64,000 nucleotides of DNA from Cnuella takakiae. Its GTDB lineage: Bacteria > Bacteroidota > Bacteroidia > Chitinophagales > Chitinophagaceae. Under the pieces are notes generated by a model, which saw nothing but the letters and a program-made list of their open reading frames with translations, had not been told where the DNA came from and made no database searches. Where the stretch lies: NCBI RefSeq assembly GCF_001953305.1, contig NZ_MTFE01000010.1, positions 1,514,712-1,578,711 on the forward strand. Direction: 5' to 3'. Positions 40,799 through 49,850 of this stretch are shown here, in pieces. How positions within the stretch are numbered: the first letter of the stretch is position 1; the number at the start of each line of letters is the position of its first letter. Both the position numbers and the translations under genes were made by a program.

Positions 40799-43700
40799 TC
40801 ATTTAAGCCCGATCAGCTTTCCGGTCACTTGCTGATCCCCTACCCGGAATACATAAACCAGGCTGGTCTTCAGGTAGCCGGGCACCAGGAAGTCCACCAT
40901 TTGGGCTTTGCCGGATTGTACATAACCCTGGAAAACAGTCCTGACCTTTTGACCATTGAGGTTGTACAACTCCAAAATACCATAGCCCGATGATGCCGAC
41001 TCCAGTTGAAAACGAACCTTATCGCTAAAAGGATTGGGCGCAGCCCTCACCTGGGTAACAGGCTTGCCTTCCAATACAACCTTCTGGGAAATGGTGCGCT
41101 GTTGCTGGTTATTGAGCGAAACGGGCGGGGCACAGGCCATAACTACATCACTACAGGATACAGTTGTTACGCAACCGAATCCATTCTTCACTTTATACCC
41201 GGAAACGGAACCGGAACCAAGGCCTGTAAAGCTGTTGCTTGACTGGAAATTTGTGCCATTGTCGATACTGTATTCAAAGCCGCTGCCACCACTGGCAGCA
41301 AAGCTTACACTTCCCGAGTTGGCGCAAAGGCTTGGCTGGCTGATGCAAACAGAGAAGTTGGGCGCTTCGGTATTTACGGCAACCACTACCTGTCTGGTAT
41401 CGGTGCAGCCATTAGCCAGGTTGGTTTTGGTAACAGTATAGGTAGTGCTGGCAGCCGGGTTTGCAGTGGGATTGCTAATGGCAGCATCACTCAGACCTGT
41501 TGCCGGTGCCCAGGCATAAGAAAAGCCACTTGCTGGTGTTTCACCAATGGTGGCACCGCTGGTATTGAGTACACAGGTTTTGGTAAAAGCTCCTCCAATG
41601 CTGCCTACGTCGGGTATAGTAGTGTTGACGGTTACTGTTACGGGAGCATCCGCGTAGCAACCATTTGTGTTGTTGGTTTTTGTTACGGTGTACACCGTTG
41701 TAGCAGTTGGGTTCACCGTTGGGTAAGCACTTGTGGCAGTAAAGCCAACAGGTGAAGAAGTCCAGGCATAGCTGAAGCCCGCTTGTGCTGTTTCGCCAAT
41801 GGCCGCTCCACTTGCGTTGGTGGTACATGTTTTGGTAAATGCCCCGCCAATTCCGCTGATATCGGGTGTCGTGGTATGCACCGTTACCGCTACCTGCCTG
41901 GTGTTGGTACAACCGTTTGTAAGATTGGTTTTGGTAACGGTATAAGTGGTGCTCACCGTGGGGTTGGCAGTTGGATTTCCAATATTGCTGGCACTCAGGC
42001 CCGTTGCCGGCAACCAGGTGTAGCTATAATCGTCCACCGGAGTTTCGCCGATGGTAGCACCATTGGTATTGCTGATACAGGTCCTGGTAAAGGCGCCTCC
42101 AATGCTGTTTACACTGGGTTGCACCTGGTCAACAGTTACCAAAACAGTTTTGGCGTTAAAGCATCCGGTAGCCGTCTCCGTTTTGGTTACCGTATAGGTG
42201 GTAGTGGTAGTTGGGTTGGCATTAGGGTTACCGATCGTGTATGCACTTAAGCCTGCAGCCGGCGACCAGGAGTAAGTAAAGCCGGTAACAGGAGTTTCAC
42301 CAATGTCCGCGCCGCTTGTTTTCAACACACAGGTTTTGGTGAACTCGCCTCCAATACTACTTACATCCGGTAGTGTATTGTTTACTGTAACCGTTACAGT
42401 GGCCTCGGCATAACAGCCGTTTGATGGGTTTGTTTTGCGAACAGTGTAATTGGTAGTTCTTTGTGGGTTAACATTAGGATCGGCACTTGAAGCAGTAAAT
42501 CCTGATGGCACCGAAGTCCATGCATAGGTAAAGCCTGTTTGTCCACTCTCGCCAATAGTGCCACCATTGGTATTGGCAATACATGTTTTTGTGAAGGCGC
42601 CGCCAATGCTGCTTATACTGGGTTTTGCCTGGTCAACTGTTACTACAACTTGCTTTGTATTGCTGCAACCGTTTGTCGTGCTGGTTTTGGTTACCGTGTA
42701 CGTGGTGGTAGCATCCGGGTTAGCCAATGGATTACCAATGTTTGCATCACTTAAACCTGTATTGGATACCCAGGCGTATGTAAAGCCTATTACCGGTGAT
42801 TCGCCAATATAGGTACCATTGGGAAAGTCAGAACAGGTCTTTGTAAACCCATACCCGATATCGCTGATACCGGGTATGGCCCTGTCAACAGTTACCAATA
42901 CTTGCTTGGTACTGGTACACCCGGTTGCCGTATTTGTTTTGGTTACCGTGTAAGTGGTTGTAGTGGTGGGATTGGCGGTAGGGTTGCCCACGTTTGCAGT
43001 ACTGAGCCCGGTAGTGGGTGCCCAGGAATAAGTAAAACCTGTTGCCGGTGTTTCGCCGATGAGGGCACCATTTAGAAAAGCCGTACAGGTTTTGGTGAAG
43101 GCACCACCAATGCCACTAACATCAGGTGCAGCAGCATTCCCAATGGTGCGGTTGAAGTTGTTGTTGATGCAACCACGGCTGTCTGTTACCTCTATGTTGT
43201 AGGTGCCACTGGGCAGGCTGAATGTGGTGGAACTGCCGGCAACAATTCCGGTACGCGTAGTGCCGGCCACTGTTACCTTGTAAGGACCTAAGCCACCACT
43301 GGGAAATACCTGTAAAGATCCATTGGCAGCACAGGTAGCGTTGTTTACCGAAAAATCAGCAGTCACACCCAGGCCAATTTTGATGGAGGGCAGCGTGCCG
43401 CATTTTGGGTTGAGGGTGGCCGTATTGGTCCGAAGGAAATCACAGGTCTCATTACTGTTGGCCGTGGTCCATGCCAGGTAAAGGTTCTCTATCACTAGTG
43501 ACTCCCCGCATCTGACTGTAATACTCGTTAAACCGGAGGTTGCCTGTAGCTGGTTGTCGCTGTTGGCCTTTACCTGGTTGGCACAGGCAAAAATCGGGGT
43601 GCCTGCAGTCGTTTTAATTCCGTTGTCATCTACCTGCTCCCCGGCGGCATTAAACCGCTTCAGGGTGCCCCACAATGCAAAGGAGGTACGGGTAGATCCT

Positions 43701-43963
43701 GTTTTGTTGCGGATGCCCAACATCAGGTTGCGGGTGCCTGAACACTGGCAAGGGTTGGCAGCAGGTGCCGGCAAGGTTGCGCTGATCAGTTCCAGGTCCT
43801 TTGAAGTACAGGAGGTTGCCGGAGGAAAGGTTTGGGCATGTAACTGAAAACCCTGAAACATACAGGCGGTGACAAACAGGAATAAGGCAAGCAATTTCCT
43901 GATCCTGCTTTGAGGGCCACGGCCCGTACTACTTTGTTCTGATTGCTGGGTAAATGTGCACAT
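40799..43963 (-). CDS. Secreted T9SS cargo protein with seven 84-residue repeats, type A sorting signal
   Basis: A 1054-residue surface protein. The signal peptide ends near FQGFQLHAQ. An N-terminal region (about 50-280) precedes seven tandem repeats of exactly 84 residues (281-868). Each repeat has IGGAFTKTC, IGET, GFTYAW, NPTANP, TTYTVTKT and NGC. Repeats 3 and 6 are a distinct variant, giving the order A-A-B-A-A-B-A. The type A sorting domain (about 968-1054) has APNPFSDKVRF, LYNLNGQKV and TGKLIGLK. No catalytic domain is seen; a fibre-like or adhesive role is inferred. Confidence 0.9.
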   Translation of the reverse strand: MCTFTQQSEQSSTGRGPQSRIRKLLALFLFVTACMFQGFQLHAQTFPPATSCTSKDLELISATLPAPAANPCQCSGTRNLMLGIRNKTGSTRTSFALWGTLKRFNAAGEQVDDNGIKTTAGTPIFACANQVKANSDNQLQATSGLTSITVRCGESLVIENLYLAWTTANSNETCDFLRTNTATLNPKCGTLPSIKIGLGVTADFSVNNATCAANGSLQVFPSGGLGPYKVTVAGTTRTGIVAGSSTTFSLPSGTYNIEVTDSRGCINNNFNRTIGNAAAPDVSGIGGAFTKTCTAFLNGALIGETPATGFTYSWAPTTGLSTANVGNPTANPTTTTTYTVTKTNTATGCTSTKQVLVTVDRAIPGISDIGYGFTKTCSDFPNGTYIGESPVIGFTYAWVSNTGLSDANIGNPLANPDATTTYTVTKTSTTNGCSNTKQVVVTVDQAKPSISSIGGAFTKTCIANTNGGTIGESGQTGFTYAWTSVPSGFTASSADPNVNPQRTTNYTVRKTNPSNGCYAEATVTVTVNNTLPDVSSIGGEFTKTCVLKTSGADIGETPVTGFTYSWSPAAGLSAYTIGNPNANPTTTTTYTVTKTETATGCFNAKTVLVTVDQVQPSVNSIGGAFTRTCISNTNGATIGETPVDDYSYTWLPATGLSASNIGNPTANPTVSTTYTVTKTNLTNGCTNTRQVAVTVHTTTPDISGIGGAFTKTCTTNASGAAIGETAQAGFSYAWTSSPVGFTATSAYPTVNPTATTVYTVTKTNNTNGCYADAPVTVTVNTTIPDVGSIGGAFTKTCVLNTSGATIGETPASGFSYAWAPATGLSDAAISNPTANPAASTTYTVTKTNLANGCTDTRQVVVAVNTEAPNFSVCISQPSLCANSGSVSFAASGGSGFEYSIDNGTNFQSSNSFTGLGSGSVSGYKVKNGFGCVTTVSCSDVVMACAPPVSLNNQQQRTISQKVVLEGKPVTQVRAAPNPFSDKVRFQLESASSGYGILELYNLNGQKVRTVFQGYVQSGKAQMVDFLVPGYLKTSLVYVFRVGDQQVTGKLIGLK
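41360..43123 (-). repeat. Seven tandem 252-bp coding repeats
   Basis: These encode the 84-residue units of the cargo protein with no length variation. The A-A-B-A-A-B-A pattern points to duplication of a three-unit (756-bp) block. Confidence 0.9.
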
Positions 43964-44460
43964 GATCGTTTTGGTTTATACTGAATAGCGTTTGATATAA
44001 GTTGGTTGGCTTACTTATAAAACCGAGCGCACGAAAACAGCAACCTACGCACCTGGGCGGCAGGGCAAGAGCCATTTTGGGACGTTCAGGCCCGGGGCAT
44101 GACGGTGGGTCAGGCGCAAAGTGGTAGGGTTCTGTTTAGGTGCAAACGGTTAAGCCCCCGAAGGCAAAAGGGTGGACGGATTTTAAAGGATGTAAAAGGC
44201 CATGCAGTGCCCTTTGCTGGATTGCAGGAAGAAACTTCTGGATAAATTTTCGGGGGGTAGGGATTATAATGCAATTGAAAAGTAGAGCCGGCCCGTCTAT
44301 TATGCAAGAGCTTGTTCAACTTTCGATTTTAATCTACAAGGGTGTAAATCTGTTTCGGGTTACAATTATTTGGCAGCTGTATCGTTTAATGCAGGAAGCT
44401 CAGAAAGCAGATATTTGCTCGCTTCGTGTTTTTTAATCTTCAAGAACGCTCAATTAGCAT
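43964..44460. other. Divergent spacer between the second cargo gene and porT
   Basis: About 500 bases without a convincing gene. It carries copy 2 of the 16-bp motif. An open frame at 44140-44436 has no family features. No clear -7 box for porT was found close to its start. Confidence 0.5.
44249..44264 (-). promoter_or_regulatory. 16-bp motif shared by the two T9SS cargo genes, copy 2
   Basis: On the minus strand ATCCCTACCCCCCGAA, 286 bases before the start of the repeat-containing cargo gene. It matches copy 1 at 15 of 16 positions. Confidence 0.5.
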
Positions 44461-45195
44461 ATGGTGGCAAACAGCAAGAGCTTTGCATGGGGGGCAAGGG
44501 TGATAGGGGTAATGGTAGCGCTATTTGGTTATGGTTTTGCTGCTAATGCCCAGGTAGAACTCAACCTGAACGAACACGATAATAAACCCTATTATTTCGG
44601 TATTACCCTGGCCACCAACCGGTCGCGTTTTCAAACAGAGCACCACGCTTCCTTTTTGCAGCAGGACAGCATCCTTGTGGCCGAACCCGGTAATGCCGGC
44701 GGCTTTGCCCTTGGCCTGCTGGCAACAGCCCGCCTGTCGCCCCGGTTTGAAACCCGCTTCAATCCTACACTGGCCTTCATGGACCGGGGTATTCATTACA
44801 AACTGCGTTATGCCGACCTGGACAACCAAACCGCGGTAACCCAAAAGGTGGAGTCGGTGCTCGTGAGCTTTCCTTTCCAGCTGAAATTTAATTCGGACCG
44901 CATCGGCAACTTCCGGGTTTACCTGCTTGGCGGTGCCAAGCTGGATTATGACCTGGCTTCCAATGCCCGTGCCCGCAAGGTGGATGACCTGGTGAAAATT
45001 CAAAAGACCGACTATGGCATTGAGGCCGGCCTTGGATTCAACTTTTACTTTCAATCTTTTATTTTCTCTCCCGAGATCAAGCTGAGCAACGGGTTGGGTA
45101 ATATCCATGTACGCAATGAAAACCTGCGCTATTCCAGCGTGCTGGACCGTATTCAGAGCCGGATGATTGTGTTTTCCATCCACCTGGAAGGATAG
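44461..45195 (+). CDS. porT: Type IX secretion / gliding protein PorT (SprT)
   Basis: A 244-residue outer-membrane beta-barrel protein required for T9SS function. The signal peptide ends near FGYGFAANAQ. The body is rich in alternating aromatic and polar strands (YYFGITLATNRSRF, GLLATARLSPRFETRFNPTL, FRVYLLGGAKLDYDL) and ends with an aromatic-containing strand (MIVFSIHLEG). LSPRFETRFNPTLAF and the position after ubiE in related genomes support the call. Here it is separated from ubiE by two cargo genes on the other strand. Confidence 0.85.
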   Translation: MVANSKSFAWGARVIGVMVALFGYGFAANAQVELNLNEHDNKPYYFGITLATNRSRFQTEHHASFLQQDSILVAEPGNAGGFALGLLATARLSPRFETRFNPTLAFMDRGIHYKLRYADLDNQTAVTQKVESVLVSFPFQLKFNSDRIGNFRVYLLGGAKLDYDLASNARARKVDDLVKIQKTDYGIEAGLGFNFYFQSFIFSPEIKLSNGLGNIHVRNENLRYSSVLDRIQSRMIVFSIHLEG

Positions 45196-45250
45196 GCGGC
45201 GGCTGGCAACAGGAGCATCGGCACTCAAACGTGGCAGGCTGGATCGATCA

Positions 45251-45369
45251 TATTATCTTCGCCAACCATCCATGCGGCATGCAACGGATGGTTCCGGTAA
45301 TTTGTCCTTGCACAAGCAACCACCTACAAACAAGCCACCTGCAGGGGCGCCTGCAGTAATCAGCTGCGC
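45251..45369 (+). promoter_or_regulatory. Leader region of the type B cargo gene
   Basis: TATCTTCG at 45253-45260 fits the -7 consensus with one change. Two hairpins follow: AACCATCC/GGATGGTT and CTGCAGG/CCTGCAG. The implied leader of about 100 bases is long for this window. Confidence 0.4.
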
Positions 45370-47361
45370 ATGAGAGTACTGACCCTGTTATCCTGTTTAT
45401 TATTGCTGGCCCGTTCCGGTGGGGCCCAAACCTGTAACACCCATGGCCAAACACCCGAGACGGCTTTCCCGGTTTGCGGCACTTCTGTCTTTACCCAAAC
45501 TACAGTACCCCTTTGTGGCGGCCGCACCCTGCCATCGCCGGCATGCTCCCGCGATCAGCTCACGGATGTCAACCCCTTCTATTACAAGTTCACCTGTTTC
45601 GAGGCCGGTACCCTGGGCTTTGTGATCACGCCCAAAAACAACAGCAGCGACTACGACTGGGAGGTTTACGACATTACCGGCCGCAAACCCGGCGATATTT
45701 TTAACGATGGGTCGCTGGTGGTGTCCAGCAACTGGAGCGGCGAAACTGGTACCACCGGCGCCAGTGCCCAGGGCAACCAAATATTTGTGTGCGCCGGCAC
45801 CGGCAAACCCCTGTGGAGTAGCATGCCCCAGCTGGTCAAAGGCCACGAATACCTGCTGCTGGTGAGCCACTTTACCAATAGCCAGAGCGGCTACGACCTG
45901 GAGTTTAAAGGCGGCACAGCCGTAATTACCGACCCCAAGGCGCCGGGGCTGCAAAACGCAACCGCGCATTGCAATGCCCAAACCATCAGGCTGAAACTGA
46001 ATAAAATGATGCGTTGCAACAGCATCACGGCAAGCGGTTCCGAATTTGTGATCCTGCCCAACAACACACCGGTGAGCAGCGCAAGTCCCATCTGCGGTAA
46101 TGGCTTTGAAACAGACTCGGTGGAGATCAGGCTGGCAAGACCGCTTGATCCTGGTAATTACCAATTGGCCATCCGTGCCGGTACCGATGCCAATACCATT
46201 TTGGACAACTGCGGCAACGGGGTTCCAGAAGGCGAGCTGGCTCCTTTTAAGGTTGATCCCACCCTGCCCACCCGCCTCGATAGCATCGTGCCGGTGGGTT
46301 GTGCGCCCAACCAGCTTACCCTTGTTTTCCGGAAAGGGGTGTATTGCAATACCGTTGCCGCCGACGGCTCCGATTTTGTTATCCAGGGCCCATATGCCGT
46401 GGGCATCACCCGTGCGGTGCTAAACTGCCAGAACGGTCTTTCGGAAACCATCACACTGGAGTTGGCTGCACCCATGGTGGATGCGGGTAATTTCCGGGTG
46501 GCGCTCCGCCGCAATGCCAGTGGCACCGTGCCTACCGATGAATGCGGCAACCCCATTCCGCTGGGTGCTGTAAACTTTACGGTGGCAGATACCGTAAGTG
46601 CGGCATTTACCTACAACATCCAATATGGCTGTACTACCGATAGCGTGCAGTTCAACCACCCGGGTACACGCGGCGTAAACCAGTGGAGCTGGATACTGGA
46701 TGAAGGCAAAACCAGCACCGTGCGCAACCCGCTAGCATTGTACAATGTGTTCACTACAAAAAACATCCGGCTGGCAGTAAGCAATGGCGTGTGCGTGGAT
46801 ACGGCTGATACAAAGGTGGTGCTCGAAAACTTCCTGAGCCTTGATTTTAAAGCCACCACCGAGGAGTGTCCCAACGAGCCGGTACAGTTTACCAGTACGG
46901 CTGTAGGCCGCGGCTTACGCCACCGTTGGGTATTTGGCGATGGCACTACCAGCAGTGAGGCCCAGCCTGTGCACCGGTTCAACGCACCTTTGCGCACCGC
47001 TGCAATCAATGTAACCTACAGCGTTACCGATAGTTTTGGTTGTACCAGGTCGGTAACTAAGCCCATTACCATCTACAGCAGCTGCACGGTACATGTGCCC
47101 AACGCCTTTACACCCGGCAGTGATGGTCGCAACGACCTGTTCCGCCCGCTGAATGCTTTCCGCATTGATGGTTACGAGTTCATTGTATACAACCGCTGGG
47201 GACAGGAAGTATTTCGCACCCGCGACCCCAAGCGGGGCTGGGATGGCCGCATCAGCGGGCAGTTGCAAAATACCGGCACCTATGTATGGACCCTCCGCTA
47301 CCGCGAGCTCAGTACCGGCACACAAATGGAGCGGAAGGGGAGTGTGGTGCTGATCCGGTAA
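45370..47361 (+). CDS. Gliding motility-associated C-terminal (CHU_C) protein, T9SS type B cargo
   Basis: A 663-residue secreted protein. The signal peptide is MRVLTLLSCLLLLARSGGAQ. The N-terminal part (about 20-180) resembles a carbohydrate- or surface-binding beta-sandwich, followed by two related units (SITASGSEFVILPNN and NTVAADGSDFVIQG), then PKD-like domains (WSWILDEGKTS, RHRWVFGDGTTSS). The last 90 or so residues are the CHU_C / type B sorting domain: VPNAFTPGSDGRNDLF, YNRWGQEVF, GWDGR and GTYVWTLRY. It is exported by the T9SS and held at the surface; ligand unknown. Confidence 0.92.
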   Translation: MRVLTLLSCLLLLARSGGAQTCNTHGQTPETAFPVCGTSVFTQTTVPLCGGRTLPSPACSRDQLTDVNPFYYKFTCFEAGTLGFVITPKNNSSDYDWEVYDITGRKPGDIFNDGSLVVSSNWSGETGTTGASAQGNQIFVCAGTGKPLWSSMPQLVKGHEYLLLVSHFTNSQSGYDLEFKGGTAVITDPKAPGLQNATAHCNAQTIRLKLNKMMRCNSITASGSEFVILPNNTPVSSASPICGNGFETDSVEIRLARPLDPGNYQLAIRAGTDANTILDNCGNGVPEGELAPFKVDPTLPTRLDSIVPVGCAPNQLTLVFRKGVYCNTVAADGSDFVIQGPYAVGITRAVLNCQNGLSETITLELAAPMVDAGNFRVALRRNASGTVPTDECGNPIPLGAVNFTVADTVSAAFTYNIQYGCTTDSVQFNHPGTRGVNQWSWILDEGKTSTVRNPLALYNVFTTKNIRLAVSNGVCVDTADTKVVLENFLSLDFKATTEECPNEPVQFTSTAVGRGLRHRWVFGDGTTSSEAQPVHRFNAPLRTAAINVTYSVTDSFGCTRSVTKPITIYSSCTVHVPNAFTPGSDGRNDLFRPLNAFRIDGYEFIVYNRWGQEVFRTRDPKRGWDGRISGQLQNTGTYVWTLRYRELSTGTQMERKGSVVLIR

Positions 47362-47682
47362 CCGCAGCTTTGTATGATTAAACAATGATCTGAAGGATTG
47401 GTTACCTACAGCAGCAAAGCTACCTTATGGGGTAGCTTTGCTGCTGTAGGTATGGTAATGATTGTTAGGAAACCCTGGTCTGACATATAGGATATCCTGG
47501 AAAAAGGGAAAAGGTAAATCTGTTGCAAATAGGATGTTCTGATTTCTATGCCTCCTGAGCAATGTGTAAGAATCGTTCCTGGTGGGTTACATTTGCCTCC
47601 GCCCTTGCAGGTACAAAATGCAAAAGCGTCTATTTGGCGCAGGATCATAAAAATCTTTATCAAATCATATAAATCTGCGGTT
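47360..47682. repeat. Inverted repeat, AACCGCAG family, CHU_C-pdxJ gap
   Basis: Arms 47360-47379 and 47663-47682 agree at 18 of 20 positions. The left arm starts within the stop codon of the CHU_C gene, and the right arm ends one base before the pdxJ ATG. The interior holds a 21-bp hairpin (listed separately) and no gene. Confidence 0.85.
47404..47451. repeat. Perfect 21-bp hairpin
   Basis: The left arm ACCTACAGCAGCAAAGC plus TACC (47404-47424) and its exact inverse (47431-47451), loop TTATGG. There is no T run, so it is not a classic terminator, though it may stop or protect the CHU_C transcript. Confidence 0.88.
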
Positions 47683-47683
47683 C

Positions 47684-48406
47684 ATGACTAAGCTGAGTGT
47701 CAATATCAATAAAATAGCCACCCTGCGCAACAGCCGCGGTGGCAACAACCCCGACGTGGTGAAAGCTGCAGTGGATGTACAGCGTTTTGGTGCTGATGGC
47801 GTTACCATTCATCCCCGTCCCGATGAAAGGCATATCCGCTATCAGGATGCCCGTGACATTAAAAGCATCATCACCACCGAGTACAATATTGAAGGCAACT
47901 GCCAGGAGCAAAAGTTCGTGGACCTGGTGCTGGAAGTAAAGCCCGACCAGGTAACCCTTGTACCCGATGTGCTGGGACAGATCACTTCCAACCACGGCTG
48001 GGATACGGTGCAACACCGCGACTACCTGCGGGAGATCATTACGGTGTTTAAAAATGCCGGTATCCGGGTTTCCATCTTTGTGGATCCCGTTGTAGCTATG
48101 GTGGAAGGTGCCGCGGAAACCGGTACCGACCGTATTGAACTGTACACCGAAGCCTATGCCCATGGCTTTGCTGCTGGCAACAAGGAAGCTGCTGTTGCGC
48201 CTTATGCCGCAGCGGCCAAAAGAGCCTTAGAACTAGGCCTTGGCCTGAATGCCGGCCACGACCTGGACCTGCACAACCTGAAATATTTTGCCCAGAACAT
48301 TCCCGGCCTTGACGAAGTAAGCATCGGTCATGCCCTTATTGCTGATGCGCTGTACCTGGGATTGGAGAATACCGTGCAGTTGTATAAGCGGCAGTTGGGT
48401 TTTTAG
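47684..48406 (+). CDS. pdxJ: Pyridoxine 5'-phosphate synthase
   Basis: A 240-residue TIM-barrel enzyme that makes pyridoxine 5'-phosphate from deoxyxylulose phosphate and aminoacetone phosphate. Family segments: [74 protein letters not shown] and [13 protein letters not shown]. The His in TIHPRPD and the Glu in IELYTE are at catalytic sites. pdxA is not adjacent. The start codon follows the right arm of an inverted repeat by one base. Confidence 0.96.
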   Translation: MTKLSVNINKIATLRNSRGGNNPDVVKAAVDVQRFGADGVTIHPRPDERHIRYQDARDIKSIITTEYNIEGNCQEQKFVDLVLEVKPDQVTLVPDVLGQITSNHGWDTVQHRDYLREIITVFKNAGIRVSIFVDPVVAMVEGAAETGTDRIELYTEAYAHGFAAGNKEAAVAPYAAAAKRALELGLGLNAGHDLDLHNLKYFAQNIPGLDEVSIGHALIADALYLGLENTVQLYKRQLGF

Positions 48407-48528
48407 TTTTTGGTTTTTCGTTGGTTTCTGCTCGAAATGGATGTAAATGAAAATGAGAAAGGCGCTGTAGTAAAACAGCGCCTTTTATATAGTCGGGCTT
48501 TTATCAAAAAACTAAAAACCATAAACCT
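48400..48528. repeat. Inverted word repeat, GGTTTTTAGTTTTT family
   Basis: GGGTTTTTAGTTTTTGG (48399-48415) faces AAAAAACTAAAAACC (about 48506-48520) and ATAAACC. The arms contain the stop codon of pdxJ and reach the stop codon of the convergent MBL gene. Confidence 0.7.
48457..48486. terminator. Bidirectional terminator between pdxJ and the MBL gene
   Basis: AAAGGCGCTGT and ACAGCGCCTTTT with a short loop, lying between convergent genes. Confidence 0.87.
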
Positions 48529-49624
48529 ACAAAGCCGGTATCAGCGGGATTGTAGGTGCCGCACTGCTGGCGGGCGCTGCGGCGCCAAGGGCTATCCAAC
48601 TGCTGCCCATGATATGTTTGCCCACACTTTTCTGCACTTTGCCCAGCAGGCCTTTCTGCCGGTTGTGTTTTACAATGTAATAGCCAACTGCCAGCAGTGC
48701 CGCAGCTGTAAGTACGCGCTTCAGCATTACGCCCCGCTTGGGTGGCAGGTAGGTGGGAATGCCATCCACGTCAAATAGGGCCGGTTCCTTTACATAACGC
48801 CCGGAGGCGGGTATGCCACGCTGCCAGAAGTTTTTGGACAGGCGGTTGAGCTCTTTCATGGCTATTTCGCCATAAAAACTTTTACCATGACCTGTGGCTA
48901 TTACCTGTGGTTTGAGGTCGGCCAGCTCGCGTACCGAGCGGGCAGCCGCGCCCCAGTCGGGGGTAAAGTACTTGGGTGGCCCGCTCAGGAAAGGCATCTG
49001 CGTAGCCACCGATATGGCCGACTCCTGCACGGTAGTTACACAGGCATCGCCGGCAATGAGCACGCCATCGCGGTTGCGAAACAGGGATATATGCCCTGGT
49101 GTATGTCCGGGTGTATGTATCCATCGCCACTCGGGCATACCGGGTATGGTGCCGTCCTCGGGCAACTCGTTCAGGTGCTCCGTTATATCGATGGGTGTTT
49201 TGGGGTAAAGGAATGACATGGTGGCCATCAGTCCGCCGCCAACACCGGGATCGGGTGGGGGGTAGGAGGAGGTACCATTGAGGTAAGGCTGCTCCATATG
49301 GTGGGCATAAACGGGTGCCTGCCATTCATCGGCAAGCTCCTGCAAGGAACCACGGTGGTCGAAATGGCCATGTGTGAGGACGATGGCCACAGGCCTGATG
49401 TGGCGGCCGATCACTTCTTCAGCCAGCTTGCGTATATGCTGCGCCGTCGATTTCAGCCCTGCATCTACCAGCACCCAATCCTGGCTGGTAGGATCCTGGA
49501 TGATATAAACATTCACAAAAACATCTTTCAACCGCCACACATGCGGTGCTACCACCCATGCGTTATAATAGAGTTCCGTTTCTTCTGTTGCCGTAGCCTC
49601 GCGTTGGGGAATCTTTGCACTCAT
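48527..49624 (-). CDS. MBL-fold metallo-hydrolase with hydrophobic C-terminal tail
   Basis: A 365-residue protein from the chosen ATG (MSAKIPQREATAT). The metallo-beta-lactamase core has LTHGHFDH (His85, His87, Asp89, His90), a second His in HTPGHTPGHISL and an Asp in IAGDACV, so a two-metal site is likely intact. The substrate is unknown; the glyoxalase II-like class is broad. After the core comes a predicted membrane helix (VLTAAALLAVGYYIV), then a basic stretch and an Ala/Pro-rich hydrophobic end. Membrane anchoring through the tail is an inference. Confidence 0.85.
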   Translation of the reverse strand: MSAKIPQREATATEETELYYNAWVVAPHVWRLKDVFVNVYIIQDPTSQDWVLVDAGLKSTAQHIRKLAEEVIGRHIRPVAIVLTHGHFDHRGSLQELADEWQAPVYAHHMEQPYLNGTSSYPPPDPGVGGGLMATMSFLYPKTPIDITEHLNELPEDGTIPGMPEWRWIHTPGHTPGHISLFRNRDGVLIAGDACVTTVQESAISVATQMPFLSGPPKYFTPDWGAAARSVRELADLKPQVIATGHGKSFYGEIAMKELNRLSKNFWQRGIPASGRYVKEPALFDVDGIPTYLPPKRGVMLKRVLTAAALLAVGYYIVKHNRQKGLLGKVQKSVGKHIMGSSWIALGAAAPASSAAPTIPLIPAL

Positions 49625-49850
49625 AACTCGCTGTTGTTTGGTCGTATGGGAACAAATAATATACCATGGCTGACCATTAGCATCAATTGCTTGGTTTAAA
49701 AGGGCTGCAGGTGGCTTTATTTGGCACCGACGCACCGGGTTGGCAATGTTTTATTTAGCGGTGGGATTGTTTACCTTGGAAGCCGTGTTGCCGCACCGAC
49801 TGCCTTCTACGGTAAAACAAATCACCCGATTGCTGATCTGCTACCAGTGG

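Noticed and set aside
41360..43123. Regularly spaced repeats as a CRISPR-like array
   Set aside because: The repeats are coding, 252 bp long and diverged, with no short identical direct repeats and unique spacers, and no cas genes are present.
44140..44436. Possible small gene of 98 codons upstream of porT
   Set aside because: The frame crosses the shared 16-bp motif region, has no family features and no promoter.
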